A stretch of 64,000 bases of DNA from Rehmannia glutinosa (taxonomy: Eukaryota; Streptophyta; Magnoliopsida; Lamiales; Orobanchaceae), in NCBI GenBank assembly GCA_016081115.2, contig JABTTQ020000653.1, positions 1 to 64,000 on the forward strand, in the 5' to 3' direction. Shown here piece after piece: positions 43,401 through 52,510 of the stretch. Under the pieces are notes generated by a model, which was given only the letters and a program-made list of their open reading frames with translations, ran no database searches and was not told the origin of the DNA. How positions within the stretch are numbered: the stretch's first letter is position 1; each line of letters opens with the position of its first letter. Both the position numbers and the translations under genes were made by a program.

Positions 43401-44810
43401 CTCTCTTGTCTCCTGAATGGTGGTTAGAGGGGCTTGCTCCTCCTCAGACTCAACTACGTGTGTCTGAGGGGGTGAGACAACTTGTTCTGTCATGGGCTCG
43501 GTTGTCTCAGTTATTTGGTCTCTCTGTTGTCCCCACAACTCGGGGTCTTGTTCTCTCATTGATAAGCATCGTGATCTTCTCGGGCACATCTACTATCTCT
43601 AGAGACTGCTCCTTTTGCTTCTTCGGCTTAGTACCGAACTCAACTGTTTTCTCCAATTCATGCTTCTTAAATAGCCCCCTTCTATTAGTGGCGACCAACG
43701 GAATCTATGGCTCCACTCTAGTAGGCTCTTCAATAGTGAAGGCATGTGTTTCAATAGAAGCCTTTGCAGTTGCCTTCTTTGACTTGGCAGTGCGCGTCTT
43801 ATTCACGACTAGTGAGGAAATTTTGGGTTCCTCCTCAGTCTCAGTTGCGGGGGAAGGGTCTTGAGCTTCTTGGGCAGGAGCTTTGGGTTTGGCTGCTGGG
43901 GCAGGTGCCTTCTTTGATTTTGCTGCTGGGGCAGGGGCATGCTTTGATGTAGCAGCTCTTTTTATGGATATCTGCTTTGGAGAGAGATTTGGGGAGGTCT
44001 CAGCTGTGTCTTCGGTAGGGTCAGTTGATTCCCCCTCACTTGTATCTGCCTTTCTTGCATGTGTCTTCTTCTGGGCTCTGGAGAGGTTCGCCTTGAACAT
44101 CCATTTGTTTGCATGGAAGGGCTTGCTTTAGCGCAGTGCAATACCCTCCTACATCAAATGGCCAAGGACAAGGCCATATCCCAGCGAGCAACCAAAGGTT
44201 CCATCCTCCTTGTAGGACCTGTTCATCACGTTCTGGCACATTCGGCTGAAGACGAGCTCAGCCCAATTCACCTTCTTCTCTTGCATGATTGCAGCCATCA
44301 CGATCAGCTTAGTCTTGGACAGCTGATTGAAACTCCCAAATTTCATGTCCATGCACTTGGATACGATATCCATCAGCTTGTGATAATTTTCCTTTTGGAA
44401 GTCCTTCTTGGTTTATACACAGCCTTTGCAGCATACTCCGGCTTTGCAACTTCCTTCCAAGCTGCAGCCAGGTTGACATCCTTCTCAGCGATGTCCTTCA
44501 ACCCTTCAGAGGGTAGGAAACAGTGCTCAGCAAGGTCCTTTGCAGAGATTTTAATGGCCTTGCTGTGGATGGATGATCATATTTCATCATCGTGCACCAC
44601 CGCATTCACGTAAAATATAGCCACTTCTTCCAGGTAAGTGTTCGTGAACTGCATCGATGGAAAGTCCTTCGGACCATACTTTTCAAGCTTTTCAGCTATC
44701 TTCTTCACCAGGGCGCCATCCACGCCCTGCTTGATCATTCCAGCAAAATCCACGGACGATCCAGAGTGGATTTTCTCGGACAACAACGCGAAATCATGAT
44801 ATCTAGCCAT
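40483..44810 (-). pseudogene. E2 3' ORF: env-position protein, near full length, frameshifted
   Basis: About 1,440 codons from ATG at 44,810 (ATG GCT AGA, good plant start context) to TAG near 40,487. Domains: globular N-terminus (IHSGSSVDFAGMIKQG, then FPSMQFTNTYLEEVAIFYVN, and DYH(K)L and KFGSFNQLSKTKLIV at 44,300-44,370); Lys/Ala/Pro-rich linker with KKAPAPAAK repeats (43,880-43,980); GLFKKHELEKTVEFG near 43,660; acidic EEEEELLRFLGHASV near 43,240; Ser/Asp-rich KISSSSDDADD near 42,060; coiled coil (41,060-41,650) with ENSMNEKFSLLMAK; and a C-terminus ending SHAAGKSKSPI. About a dozen frame breaks. No signal peptide, furin-type site or membrane segment is evident. Function unknown. Confidence 0.8.
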
Positions 44811-45369
44811 TTTCAGAAGTTCTTACCGATTGAAAATGCAGAAACTGAACTTGAAGAACTAGGGTTTCGAACTTGGTTGCAGAGAGAAAAATGCTTTCTT
44901 GCTGAAGACGAGTAAGTTTGCATGAGGAGAAAAAAAATGAAATTTCGTATATGTGGGATGTGAAAGGACAATTTTTGGAATTTGAAAATTTTGATCAAAA
45001 TCAACGGTCAAGATTAAACCTTCAAAACCGCATTAAATTCCCCACATTAAATGCAGCAGCATTTATATCCAATCATATAGTTTACTATGCAGCTTTTGTA
45101 CTGACAGTCATAATTACGCTGACGTCATCCTTAAAAACATTCACGCTCAATTAAAATGACTGTGTTTTTGTCACTTAGCTCATAAATGATTCAGCTTTCT
45201 TCCTAAGTGACTTAGCTCTGCTTCTCTCTTCACATAACATAACTCAACTATCAGCTAACTCGATACAACTGACTCCCCGACTGGGCTATTTCACTTGGCT
45301 GAAATGTGAAACTCGCTCATTTTCCATTTTCTCATCTTCTTTCTCTGCTTATTGAGTCTTCTGAGTAAT
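44811..45369 (-). promoter_or_regulatory. Promoter and leader-like region of the E2 3' ORF
   Basis: Minus-strand features: TATA-like CCCACATATAC (44,947-44,957), a leader with AAACCCTAG (44,859-44,867), CTTCTTGC-type pyrimidine-rich segments, and AAAATGGCT at the start. Between this and the pol stop at 45,370 there is no ORF. Transcripts starting here would encode only the 3' ORF. Confidence 0.55.
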
Positions 45370-45920
45370 CTAACTTAGCTCAATTAACCCTAACTCATTC
45401 TTGAGCTCTTCAAACCTTGATTCACATAATGGCTTTGTGAATATGTCAGCTAATTGCTTATCAGTTGAAATGTATTCCAAGGTGATGTCTTTCTATTCAA
45501 CATAATCTCTTACAAAATGATATCCGACATCAATGTGGATGTAGCTATTGGATTTTGTTTCTTGCTAAACCAAGAAACCAATCTATTTCCAAGAATTTGA
45601 CATGTACCTGAAGTACTATTCCTGTCAACTCTACATCCAGCATAGTTTGAGTCTGAGTATCCTACCAGCTTGAATCCGCATTCCTTTAGATACCATAAGC
45701 CGACTTCCTGGCATCCCTTCAAATACCTTAGGATTCTCTTAGCTGCAGTCATGTGGCTCTCTTTTGTCGCAGATTGAAATCTAGCACATACACCTACTAC
45801 AACGGCGATGTCTAGCTTGCTTGCTGCTAAATAGAGAAATGATCCAATGAGGGCTTTATATCTGGTTTGATCAACAACTTTGCCATCTACATCCATGTCC
45901 ATCTTGACTGATGTATTCAT
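45370..45920 (-). pseudogene. E2 RNase H, internally deleted
   Basis: GVCARFQSATKESHMTAAKRIL (in parts), GYSDSNYAGCRVD and RLVSWFSKKQNPIATST are readable at 45,540-45,800. Then about 160 bp found in E1 (the DNTSAIAITQNP region) are missing at a junction near 45,537, where the sequence ATGTGG occurs on both sides in E1. The end GLIELS and stop TAG at 45,370-45,372 match E1. Confidence 0.8.
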
Positions 45921-46988
45921 AGAAATCTACACAGAAGACTTCTCTTCCATACCAAATTTCTTTATCAAATCTCTGGTATACTTGGTTTGGCTTATGAAGG
46001 TTCCATCCTTCAATTGCTTGACTTGAAGTCCTAGAAAGAAAGTCAGCTCTCCCATCATGCTCATCTCAAATTTGCCTTGCATAAGGTTTGAGAACTTGTC
46101 ACACAACTCTTTGTTTGTGGAACCAAAAATGATATCATCCACATATATTTGAACAAGCAGTATACTCTCTCCATCTTGAATCCTGAAGAGTGTTTTGTCA
46201 ACCTTGCCTTTGGTGAATCCATTGTCAGTTAGAAATTGAGACAATGTATCATACCATGCTCTTGGTGTTTGTTTCAATCTATATAATGCTTTCTTGAGCT
46301 TGTAGACCTTATCTCCAATAGTTTTCTGCTCAAAACCTTGAGGTTGTTCAACATAGACTTCTTCTTCTAAACGTCCATTTAGAAATGCACTCTTCACATT
46401 CATTTGATATACAGTGAACTTCTTGTGTGCAGCATAAGCAAGAAACATCCTTATTGCTTCCAATCTGGCAACAGGAGCATGGGTTTCATCAAAATCTATA
46501 CCTTCTTCTTGGCAGTACCCTTTGGCTACCAATCTTGCTTTGTTTATAACAACATATCCTTCCTCATTCATCTTATTTCTGAAAACCCACTTAGTACCAA
46601 TAACATATTGTTGGGTTGGCCTTTTAACTAATTCTCATACTTTGTTCCTTTCAAACTGATTCAGCTCTTCTTGCATGGCTTGAATCCAAGGCATGTCATC
46701 CAATGCTTGAGACACATCTTTAGGCTCTATTTGGGAAATAAAACAAGTGAACATAGCTTCATGATGTGCTCTGGATCTGGTTCTTATGCCATCTCTAACA
46801 TCTCCAATAACTAACTCTGGTGTATGGTCTCTCAGCCATCTCACATCAGGTTGGAGTAAGTCTGCTGGATTCAGCTGTCTCGCAGCTAAGTTGTCTTGAA
46901 CAACTTTTTCATATTCATTCAGCTGTAGGCCTTCCAGATGTCTTTGAGATTCAACTATCTCATCATCATCAGGGTTGAGTGCTCTCAC
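45921..46988 (-). pseudogene. E2 reverse transcriptase
   Basis: Two open segments: 46,635-46,988 (WLRDHTPELVIGDVRDG, MFTCFISQIEPKDVSQALDD) and 45,927-46,571 (214 codons: YQMNVKSAFLNG, LKQTPRAWYDTLSQF, YVDDIIFGS and FEMSMMGELTFFLGLQ). The catalytic YVDD is intact. A break at 46,580-46,635 and stop after EKSSV separate it from its neighbours. Substitutions at conserved places (YELKQAP here YRLKQTP; MDVKS here MNVKS) indicate loss of constraint. Confidence 0.87.
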
Positions 46989-47029
46989 TTCAACTTCAAC
47001 ATAAGGACTCTTCTACATAGTTTGTTGAT

Positions 47030-47116
47030 TCAGCTTATCAGCTAACTCATCAATGTCTTCTCCATTCACATTAGGTTCATCTAATACCATACGGATAGAC
47101 TCTTCTGTTATCATAG
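47030..47116 (-). pseudogene. E2 integrase C-terminal end, cut by E3
   Basis: Short block matching the end of the E1 integrase region (near 25,490). It stops at 47,116, the E3 TSD. Confidence 0.65.
47112..47116. repeat. Target-site duplication of E3, left
   Basis: CATAG, identical to 56,548-56,552. Confidence 0.92.
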
Positions 47117-47725
47117 TGTTGGTCCCAAGGGGTATGAGTGTAAGGTTTAGAGGGGGGGTTGAATAAACCTTACCAACTTTTCGATTTAGTCCTTTTAAAA
47201 ATGATCAGAGTTAATACTTCACAGTTGTGTCCTTGATGGACAGTTAAGTTAGTTAATCAGCAGAGTTAGGCACTCAGCGGACACGATCGAAGTAAATTTG
47301 TTGATAGAGTAACTCAATTTGTTTTGACTAAAGACTTAACTGCGTCGTGATTTAGCGGAAGACTTAACACCCTTGAATTTGGTTAAGTTTGTTTTGATAC
47401 TTAGTTTTAGTGCTCGATTGATTATCAATTGAATGACAAATTTATCGTGAGATATAAAAATAAGACGCAAATTAAAGTCTTTGAAATGTAAATGACACAA
47501 TAAGTTTTATAGAGGTTCGAAGATGGGGTAATTCTTCTACTCCTCTCTTCTCCAGCTCTGGAGGAATCCACTAAATCGATCAAGATATACATAGTGGTTA
47601 ACAGTCCGCATACAAGTCTTGATCACGCGGTGACTTGATCCTTTGGGACTTGTCCGAGATGCCTTGGTCACACAGTGGCTTCTGCGTGCGACTCAGCTTC
47701 TTCAGGCAGTTTGCTTTGCTACTAC
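47117..47725 (-). repeat. E3 3' LTR fragment, left arm of an inverted repeat
   Basis: Aligns with the start of the 5' LTR at 54,966 onward, from the TGTTGGTCCC edge for about 610 bp. The rest of the LTR (about 950 bp) and the PPT are missing. Confidence 0.92.
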
Positions 47726-47754
47726 GACTCACTTGCTTAAGTTCCTTGGGGGCT

Positions 47755-48353
47755 GTAGTAGCAAGGCAACGCCTGTGAAGAAGCCGAGTCGCACGAGAAG
47801 CCACGTGACCAAGGCATCTCCAGCATCGAGTCCCAAAGGATCAAGTCACCGTGGTGATCAAAACTTGTATCCGGATGTTAACCACTCAGTATCGATCAAT
47901 ACTTAGTGGATTCCTCCAGGAGTTGGAGAAGAGAGAAGTAGAAGAATTACCCCATCTTCGAACCTCTATAAAATCCTATTGTGTTATTTATATTTCAAAG
48001 ACTTTAAATTCTCGCATCTTATTGTTATATCTGCTGATAAATTTGCTATCCAATTGATAATCAATCGTGTGCTAAAACCAAGTATTAAAACAAACTTAAC
48101 CAAATTCAAGGGTGTTAAGTCTTCCAATAAAACAAATCACACAGTTAAGTCTTTAGTCAAAACAGTTGAATTACTCTATCAACAGCTCGATCGAGTTTGC
48201 CGAGTGACTAACTCACGATTGAACTAACTTAGTTGTCCATCAAGGACACAATGTGAAGTATTAACTCGAATACTTAAAAGGACTAATTTGAAAAGTTGGT
48301 AAGGTTTATTCAACCCCTTCTAAACCTTACACTCACACCCCCTTGGGACCTAC
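47755..48353 (+). repeat. Sirevirus LTR fragment, right arm of an inverted repeat
   Basis: The same LTR segment in the opposite direction, ending GGGACCTACA at 48,353. GTAGTAGCAAGGC at 47,755 pairs with GCTTTGCTACTAC at 47,713, and pairing continues out to both ends with scattered mismatches. The 29-nt stretch between the arms is the loop. Sequence is not identical, so this is not an exact copy of the left arm. Confidence 0.92.
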
Positions 48354-48354
48354 A

Positions 48355-48781
48355 AGAGTCCTCCTTCAAAGACGACCTTTTATTAGTTGTGTAGACTACT
48401 TTTCAAGATCGGTCTTGGCTACTTCCTTCCAAGCAGAGCCCGTGTCAACATCGCCTTCATTAATTTCCGGTGCTCTTCCGCCGGTAACGAGCAATGTTCT
48501 GCGAGATCCTTGGCAGTAATGGTGAACTCCTTTCCATGAACAGAGGACTTGATGCCCTCATTGTGAACCTCAGCGTTCACGTAGAACTGTGCGACCTCTT
48601 CCACATAGGTCATCGGAAACTCCATCGTCAGAAATGGTTTCAGCCCAGACGTTTCCAGTTTCTCAGCGATCTTCTTCACGAGGGCGTCGTCGGACCCCTG
48701 TTTGATCATACCTTCGAAATCCACAGTAGACCCGGTGTGGATTTGCTTTCCTAGTTTGACAAAATCATGAGTGGATTCCAT
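48355..48781 (-). pseudogene. E3 3' ORF, N-terminal remnant
   Basis: ATG at 48,781 (MESTHDFVKLGKQ), IHTGSTVDFEGMIKQGSDDALVKKI, SSVHGKEFTITAKDLAEH. 120 codons are open (48,419-48,781), then frame changes, then truncation at 48,355 by the inverted LTR. More than 85 percent of the protein is missing. Confidence 0.82.
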
Positions 48782-49387
48782 TTCTCAGTATTTTACCGAA
48801 CGAAGCTTAGAAAATGATCTGAGGATTGATAGAGTTTTTGAGAGAAAATTTTGCCTTTGCTTTTAAGAGAGAGATTGAACAGTTTTCGGTAAAGTGGGAG
48901 AGAAACGGATGAAAGGGTTTAAGTATGGTTCATGAAAGGACGTGCGGGTGGTTTTTGAAATGTGATCAAAATCAGCGGCTTAGATCTTGCACGCCGATTT
49001 TCATTTAATGTCTCGTATTTAATGCGGCAGCATTTATATCCAATCATAAGCTTGGTGTGCAGCTTTTCCTGTACACGTCATAATTATGTTGACGTCATTC
49101 TTAAGAACATTGCTGCTTAGTAAAAAAACGACTGCGTTTTTGTCACTTGCTCATAAATGACTCAGCTTACTCTTTAGCTGATTCAATCCTTCTTCTCACT
49201 CCTCTCCTGGTGACTCAGCTGTCAGCTAATTCGATACAGCTGACTTTCCAACATGGGTGATTCACTTAGCTGAATTTAAGAGTTCAGCCATTTTTCCTCT
49301 TTTCGTGTTTCATCTCTTTTCTTTGAGTCTTCTAAGTGTCAGCTCAGCTCAATTAACCCTAGCTCATGCTTGAGTTCTTCAAATCTT
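48782..49387 (-). promoter_or_regulatory. Promoter and leader-like spacer before the E3 3' ORF
   Basis: Same position as in E1 and E2. CT-rich leader (TTCTCTCCC, AATCTCTCTC near 48,870-48,900) is present, but the TATA-like site is changed (CATACTTAAAC near 48,920) and the telo-box reads AAAACTCTA. Confidence 0.4.
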
Positions 49388-50046
49388 GACTAACATAATG
49401 GTTTTGTGAATATGTCAGCCAACTGCTTATCAGTTGAAATATATTCCAAGGTGATGTCCTTCTTTTCAACATGATCTCTTATGAAGTGATATCTGACATC
49501 GATATGCTTTGTTCTTGAGTGCAACACAGGATTTTGAGTGATTGCAATCGCACTTGTGTTATCACACATAATTGGAATTTCCTTTTCTTCAACCTCATAG
49601 TCTCTCATTCTTTGTCTCATCCATAAGACTTGGGCACAACAATCGCCAAAGCGTGACTATGTATTCTCGCTTCACTGTGGAGGTGGCTATTGAATTTTGC
49701 TTCTTCTTGAACCAGGAAATTAGCCTATTTCCAAGCATTTGACATGTGCCGAGTCTTTCTTTCTCATCAACTCGCATCCAAAGATAGTCGAGTCCGAATA
49801 GCCAATTAGTTTGAATCCACCTTCCTTAGGATACCATAAGCCAACGTCTTGGCTTCCTTTCAAATATCTCAAGATCCTCTTGGCTGCAGTCATGTGGCTT
49901 TCTTTTGGAGCAGATTGAAATCTTGCACATATACCTACAAAGAAAGGTGATGTCCGGCCCGCTTCTTTGTAAGATAGAGCAATGATCCAATAAGTGCTTT
50001 GTATCTTGTTTGATCTACGGTGCTTTCTTCTCGCATCCATATCCAT
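49340..50046 (-). pseudogene. E3 RNase H
   Basis: GICARFQSAPKESHMTAAKRILRYLKG and GLWYPKEGGFKLIGYSDS (49,790-49,925, in parts), then NSIATSTV near 49,680, then an open block 49,390-49,620 (PIMCDNTSAIAITQNPV, RTKHIDVRYHFIRDHVEKKD, KQLADIFTKPLC) that ends at a premature stop at 49,388 where E1 has TKPLYESR. Two frame breaks lie near 49,620 and 49,780. Confidence 0.83.
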
Positions 50047-51073
50047 TTTTGATCGATGTATTCATTGGTATTTTCACAGAAGACTTCTCTTCCATACCAA
50101 ATTTCTTCATTAAATCTCTGGTGTATTTTGTCTGACTTATGAAGGTTCCATCCTTCAGCTGTTTCACTTGGAGTCCAAGGAAGAATGTTAGTTCTCCCAT
50201 CATGCTCATTTCGAATTTGCTTTGCATGAGATTTGAAAATTTATCACACAGCTCTTTGTTTGTGGATCCAAAGATGATGTCCTCCACATATATTTGAACA
50301 AGCAGTATGTTTTTCCTATCTTGAATTCTGAAGAGTGTTCTATCCACTTTTCCTTTTGTGAATCCATTCTCAGTCAAGAATTGTGACAATGTATCATACC
50401 ATGCTCTAGGTGCCTGTTTCAACTCATATAGAGCTTTCTTTAGTTTGTATACTTTATCTCCAAGAGTCTTCTGCTCAAATCCTGGAGGTTGTTCAACATA
50501 CACTTCTTCTTCCAACAGACCATTAAGGAATGCACTTTTTACATCCATTTGATATACAATAAAGTTCTTGTGAGCTGCATAGGCAAGAAACATCCTTATA
50601 GCTTCCAATCTTGCTACAGGAGCAAAAGTTTCATCAAAATCTATTCCTTCTTCTTGGAAATATCCTTTGGCTACCAATCTTGCTTTGTTTCTTACCACAG
50701 AACCTTCCTCGTTCATCTTGTTTCTGAACACCCATTTAGTGCCAATAACATTTTGATGGGTAGGTCTTTGAACCAATTTCCACACTTTATTTCTTTCAAA
50801 CTGATTCATCTCTTCTTGCATGGCTTGAATCCAATGTGTGTCATCCAACGCTTGTGACACATCTTTAGGCTCTATTTGTGAGATGAAACAAGTAAACATT
50901 GCTTGTTGTTGAGTTATGGATCTGGTTTTCACTCCTTCTCTTACATCTCCAATGATTAGTTTTGGTGGATGGTCTCTCAGCCATCTTACATCAGGTTGGA
51001 GTAAGTTAGCTGGATTCAGTCGTCTTTCAGTTGTGTTGCTTTGATCAACTCCCTCATCATCACTTAGCTGCAA
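50015..51073 (-). CDS. pol: E3 reverse transcriptase segment, 352 codons open
   Basis: The longest intact enzyme segment of the window. Order: PDVRWLRDHPPKLIIGDVREG, MFTCFISQIEPKDVSQALDDTHW, TKWVFRNKMNEEGS, RNKARLVAKGYFQEEGIDFDETFAPVARLEAIR (in parts), YQMDVKSAFLNG, LKQAPRAWYDTLSQF, then YVEDIIFGS (50,275-50,300) and FEMSMMGELTFFLGLQVKQ. It ends in a frame change in the KIPMNTS block. The RT catalytic motif YVDD is YVED here, which should reduce or abolish activity. No start codon of its own is expected; it is part of Gag-Pol. Confidence 0.9.
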   Translation of the reverse strand: MQLSDDEGVDQSNTTERRLNPANLLQPDVRWLRDHPPKLIIGDVREGVKTRSITQQQAMFTCFISQIEPKDVSQALDDTHWIQAMQEEMNQFERNKVWKLVQRPTHQNVIGTKWVFRNKMNEEGSVVRNKARLVAKGYFQEEGIDFDETFAPVARLEAIRMFLAYAAHKNFIVYQMDVKSAFLNGLLEEEVYVEQPPGFEQKTLGDKVYKLKKALYELKQAPRAWYDTLSQFLTENGFTKGKVDRTLFRIQDRKNILLVQIYVEDIIFGSTNKELCDKFSNLMQSKFEMSMMGELTFFLGLQVKQLKDGTFISQTKYTRDLMKKFGMEEKSSVKIPMNTSIKNGYGCEKKAP

Positions 51074-51159
51074 ATTTTCCAGCTGTTTTTGAGACTCAAC
51101 TATCTCATCTTCATCTGAGTTTATAATTCCAGCTTCCGGCTTGACAAGGGACTCTTCGC

Positions 51160-52084
51160 ATGGTTGGTTGATTCACTTATCCGCCGACTCTTCAATGTCT
51201 TCTCCATTTACATTTGGCTCATCAAACACCACATGAATGGATTCTTCGTAACCATAGTCCTCTTGTTAAGTACTCAGAGAGGCTTTGCTTTCAGCTGAGT
51301 ATCCCAAGAAGATACCTTCACCAGCTTTAGCATCAAAAGCCTTCAAATTATCTTTGCCATTGTTATGGATGAAGCATTTGTATCCAAATATTCTAAAATA
51401 TGCAACATTTGGCTTTCTCCCTGTCCAAATCTCATAGGGAGTCTTTGTCATTTGTCTTTATCATGCATCTATTTTAAGTGTAGCATCTTTGTGTTTATTG
51501 CTTCAGCCCAAAATCTTTTAGGTAGCCCCGCTTGACTAACATGGTCCTTGCGCTTCTTTGAGAGTTTTATTCCTTCTTTCTCGCAACTCCATTCTCACGG
51601 GAGTCCTTGCTGAGATAATTCATGACCAATACCATTTTCAATACAATATCGAGTTATTATACCATTGACAAACTCGGTTGCTCACGATCTTATTTTGATA
51701 ATGGTTTGACTTTTCTCATTTTGAATTCTTTTCATCAGCTGTGGTAGTTTCTACAGAGTTTCTTTCTTCTTACACATGAATATTGTCCATGTATATCTTG
51801 AGTAGTCATCTACTACCACCAAGGTGTATTTCTTTCCGCTTATGCTAGCTGGTTCAACTGGACCAAATAGATCCATATGTAGCAGATGCAATATTCTTGT
51901 TGAAGATGGATATGTCTTTTCTTTGAATGATGATTTGATTTGCTTTCCCATCTGGCATGCATCACATACACTTTCCTTCTTGTATACTGAGTCTGGAAGT
52001 CCTTCTACAAAACTGCTTCTGGCAAGCTTGTTAATAGTTTTGAAATTTAGGTGACTCGACTTCTTGTGCCATGACCAACTTGAT
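51160..52084 (-). pseudogene. E3 integrase
   Basis: HHCC/preintegrase sequence near 51,960-52,050 (VCDACQMGKQIKSSFKEK). Core start with HMDLFGPVEPASISGKKY at 51,840-51,890, DDYSRYTW near 51,800, then decay; RSD is replaced by a KIVSN-like sequence near 51,690. C-terminal block with TPYEIWTGRKPNV and CFIHNNGKDNLKAFDAK at 51,310-51,450. Several frame breaks. Confidence 0.85.
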
Positions 52085-52501
52085 TCAATTTGTGCTCTTT
52101 GCTAGTAGACAAGTGCTTGGTGTTGCAGTTGACCAATCTACCACATACATGTTCTTTCGTCTGCATCCTTGCAACACAACCTCATTAGATTCAGTGTCCA
52201 TGATTTGGCATATTCCCATGTTAAATCCAACATTGTAGCCTTTGTCACAGAGTTGGCTAATACTTAGCAGATTGAATTTGAGTCCTTCAACATATGCAAC
52301 ATCTGAGATTTCTAATCCATTTTTCTTGATGGATCCAGTGCCCCTTATTTCTCCTGTAGCTTCATTTCCTCCAAATATGACTTTTGCACCTCTGACTTCC
52401 TTGAATTTCGATAGATTTTTCTTGTTTCCTATCATGTGCCTGGAACAGCCACTATCCATGTACCAGGTTCCTTGGCACTCAGCTGTTCCTTGAACCTGCA
52501 A
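52085..52501 (-). CDS. pol: E3 protease and preintegrase segment
   Basis: 138 open codons: WYMDSGCSRHMIGNKKN (active site DSG intact, near 52,440-52,470), KVIFGGNEATGEIRGTG, EISDVAYVEGLKFNLLSISQLCDKGYNVG and the MYVVDW end near 52,130. It matches E1 26,482-26,793 and E2 61,918-62,250. Confidence 0.87.
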   Translation of the reverse strand: MQVQGTAECQGTWYMDSGCSRHMIGNKKNLSKFKEVRGAKVIFGGNEATGEIRGTGSIKKNGLEISDVAYVEGLKFNLLSISQLCDKGYNVGFNMGICQIMDTESNEVVLQGCRRKNMYVVDWSTATPSTCLLAKSTN

Positions 52502-52510
52502 TCAAGGAAT

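Noticed and set aside
43304..44613. Plus-strand open frames of 186 and 184 codons
   Set aside because: Antisense shadows of the low-complexity part of the E2 3' ORF; the minus strand carries the conserved domains shared with E1 and E3.
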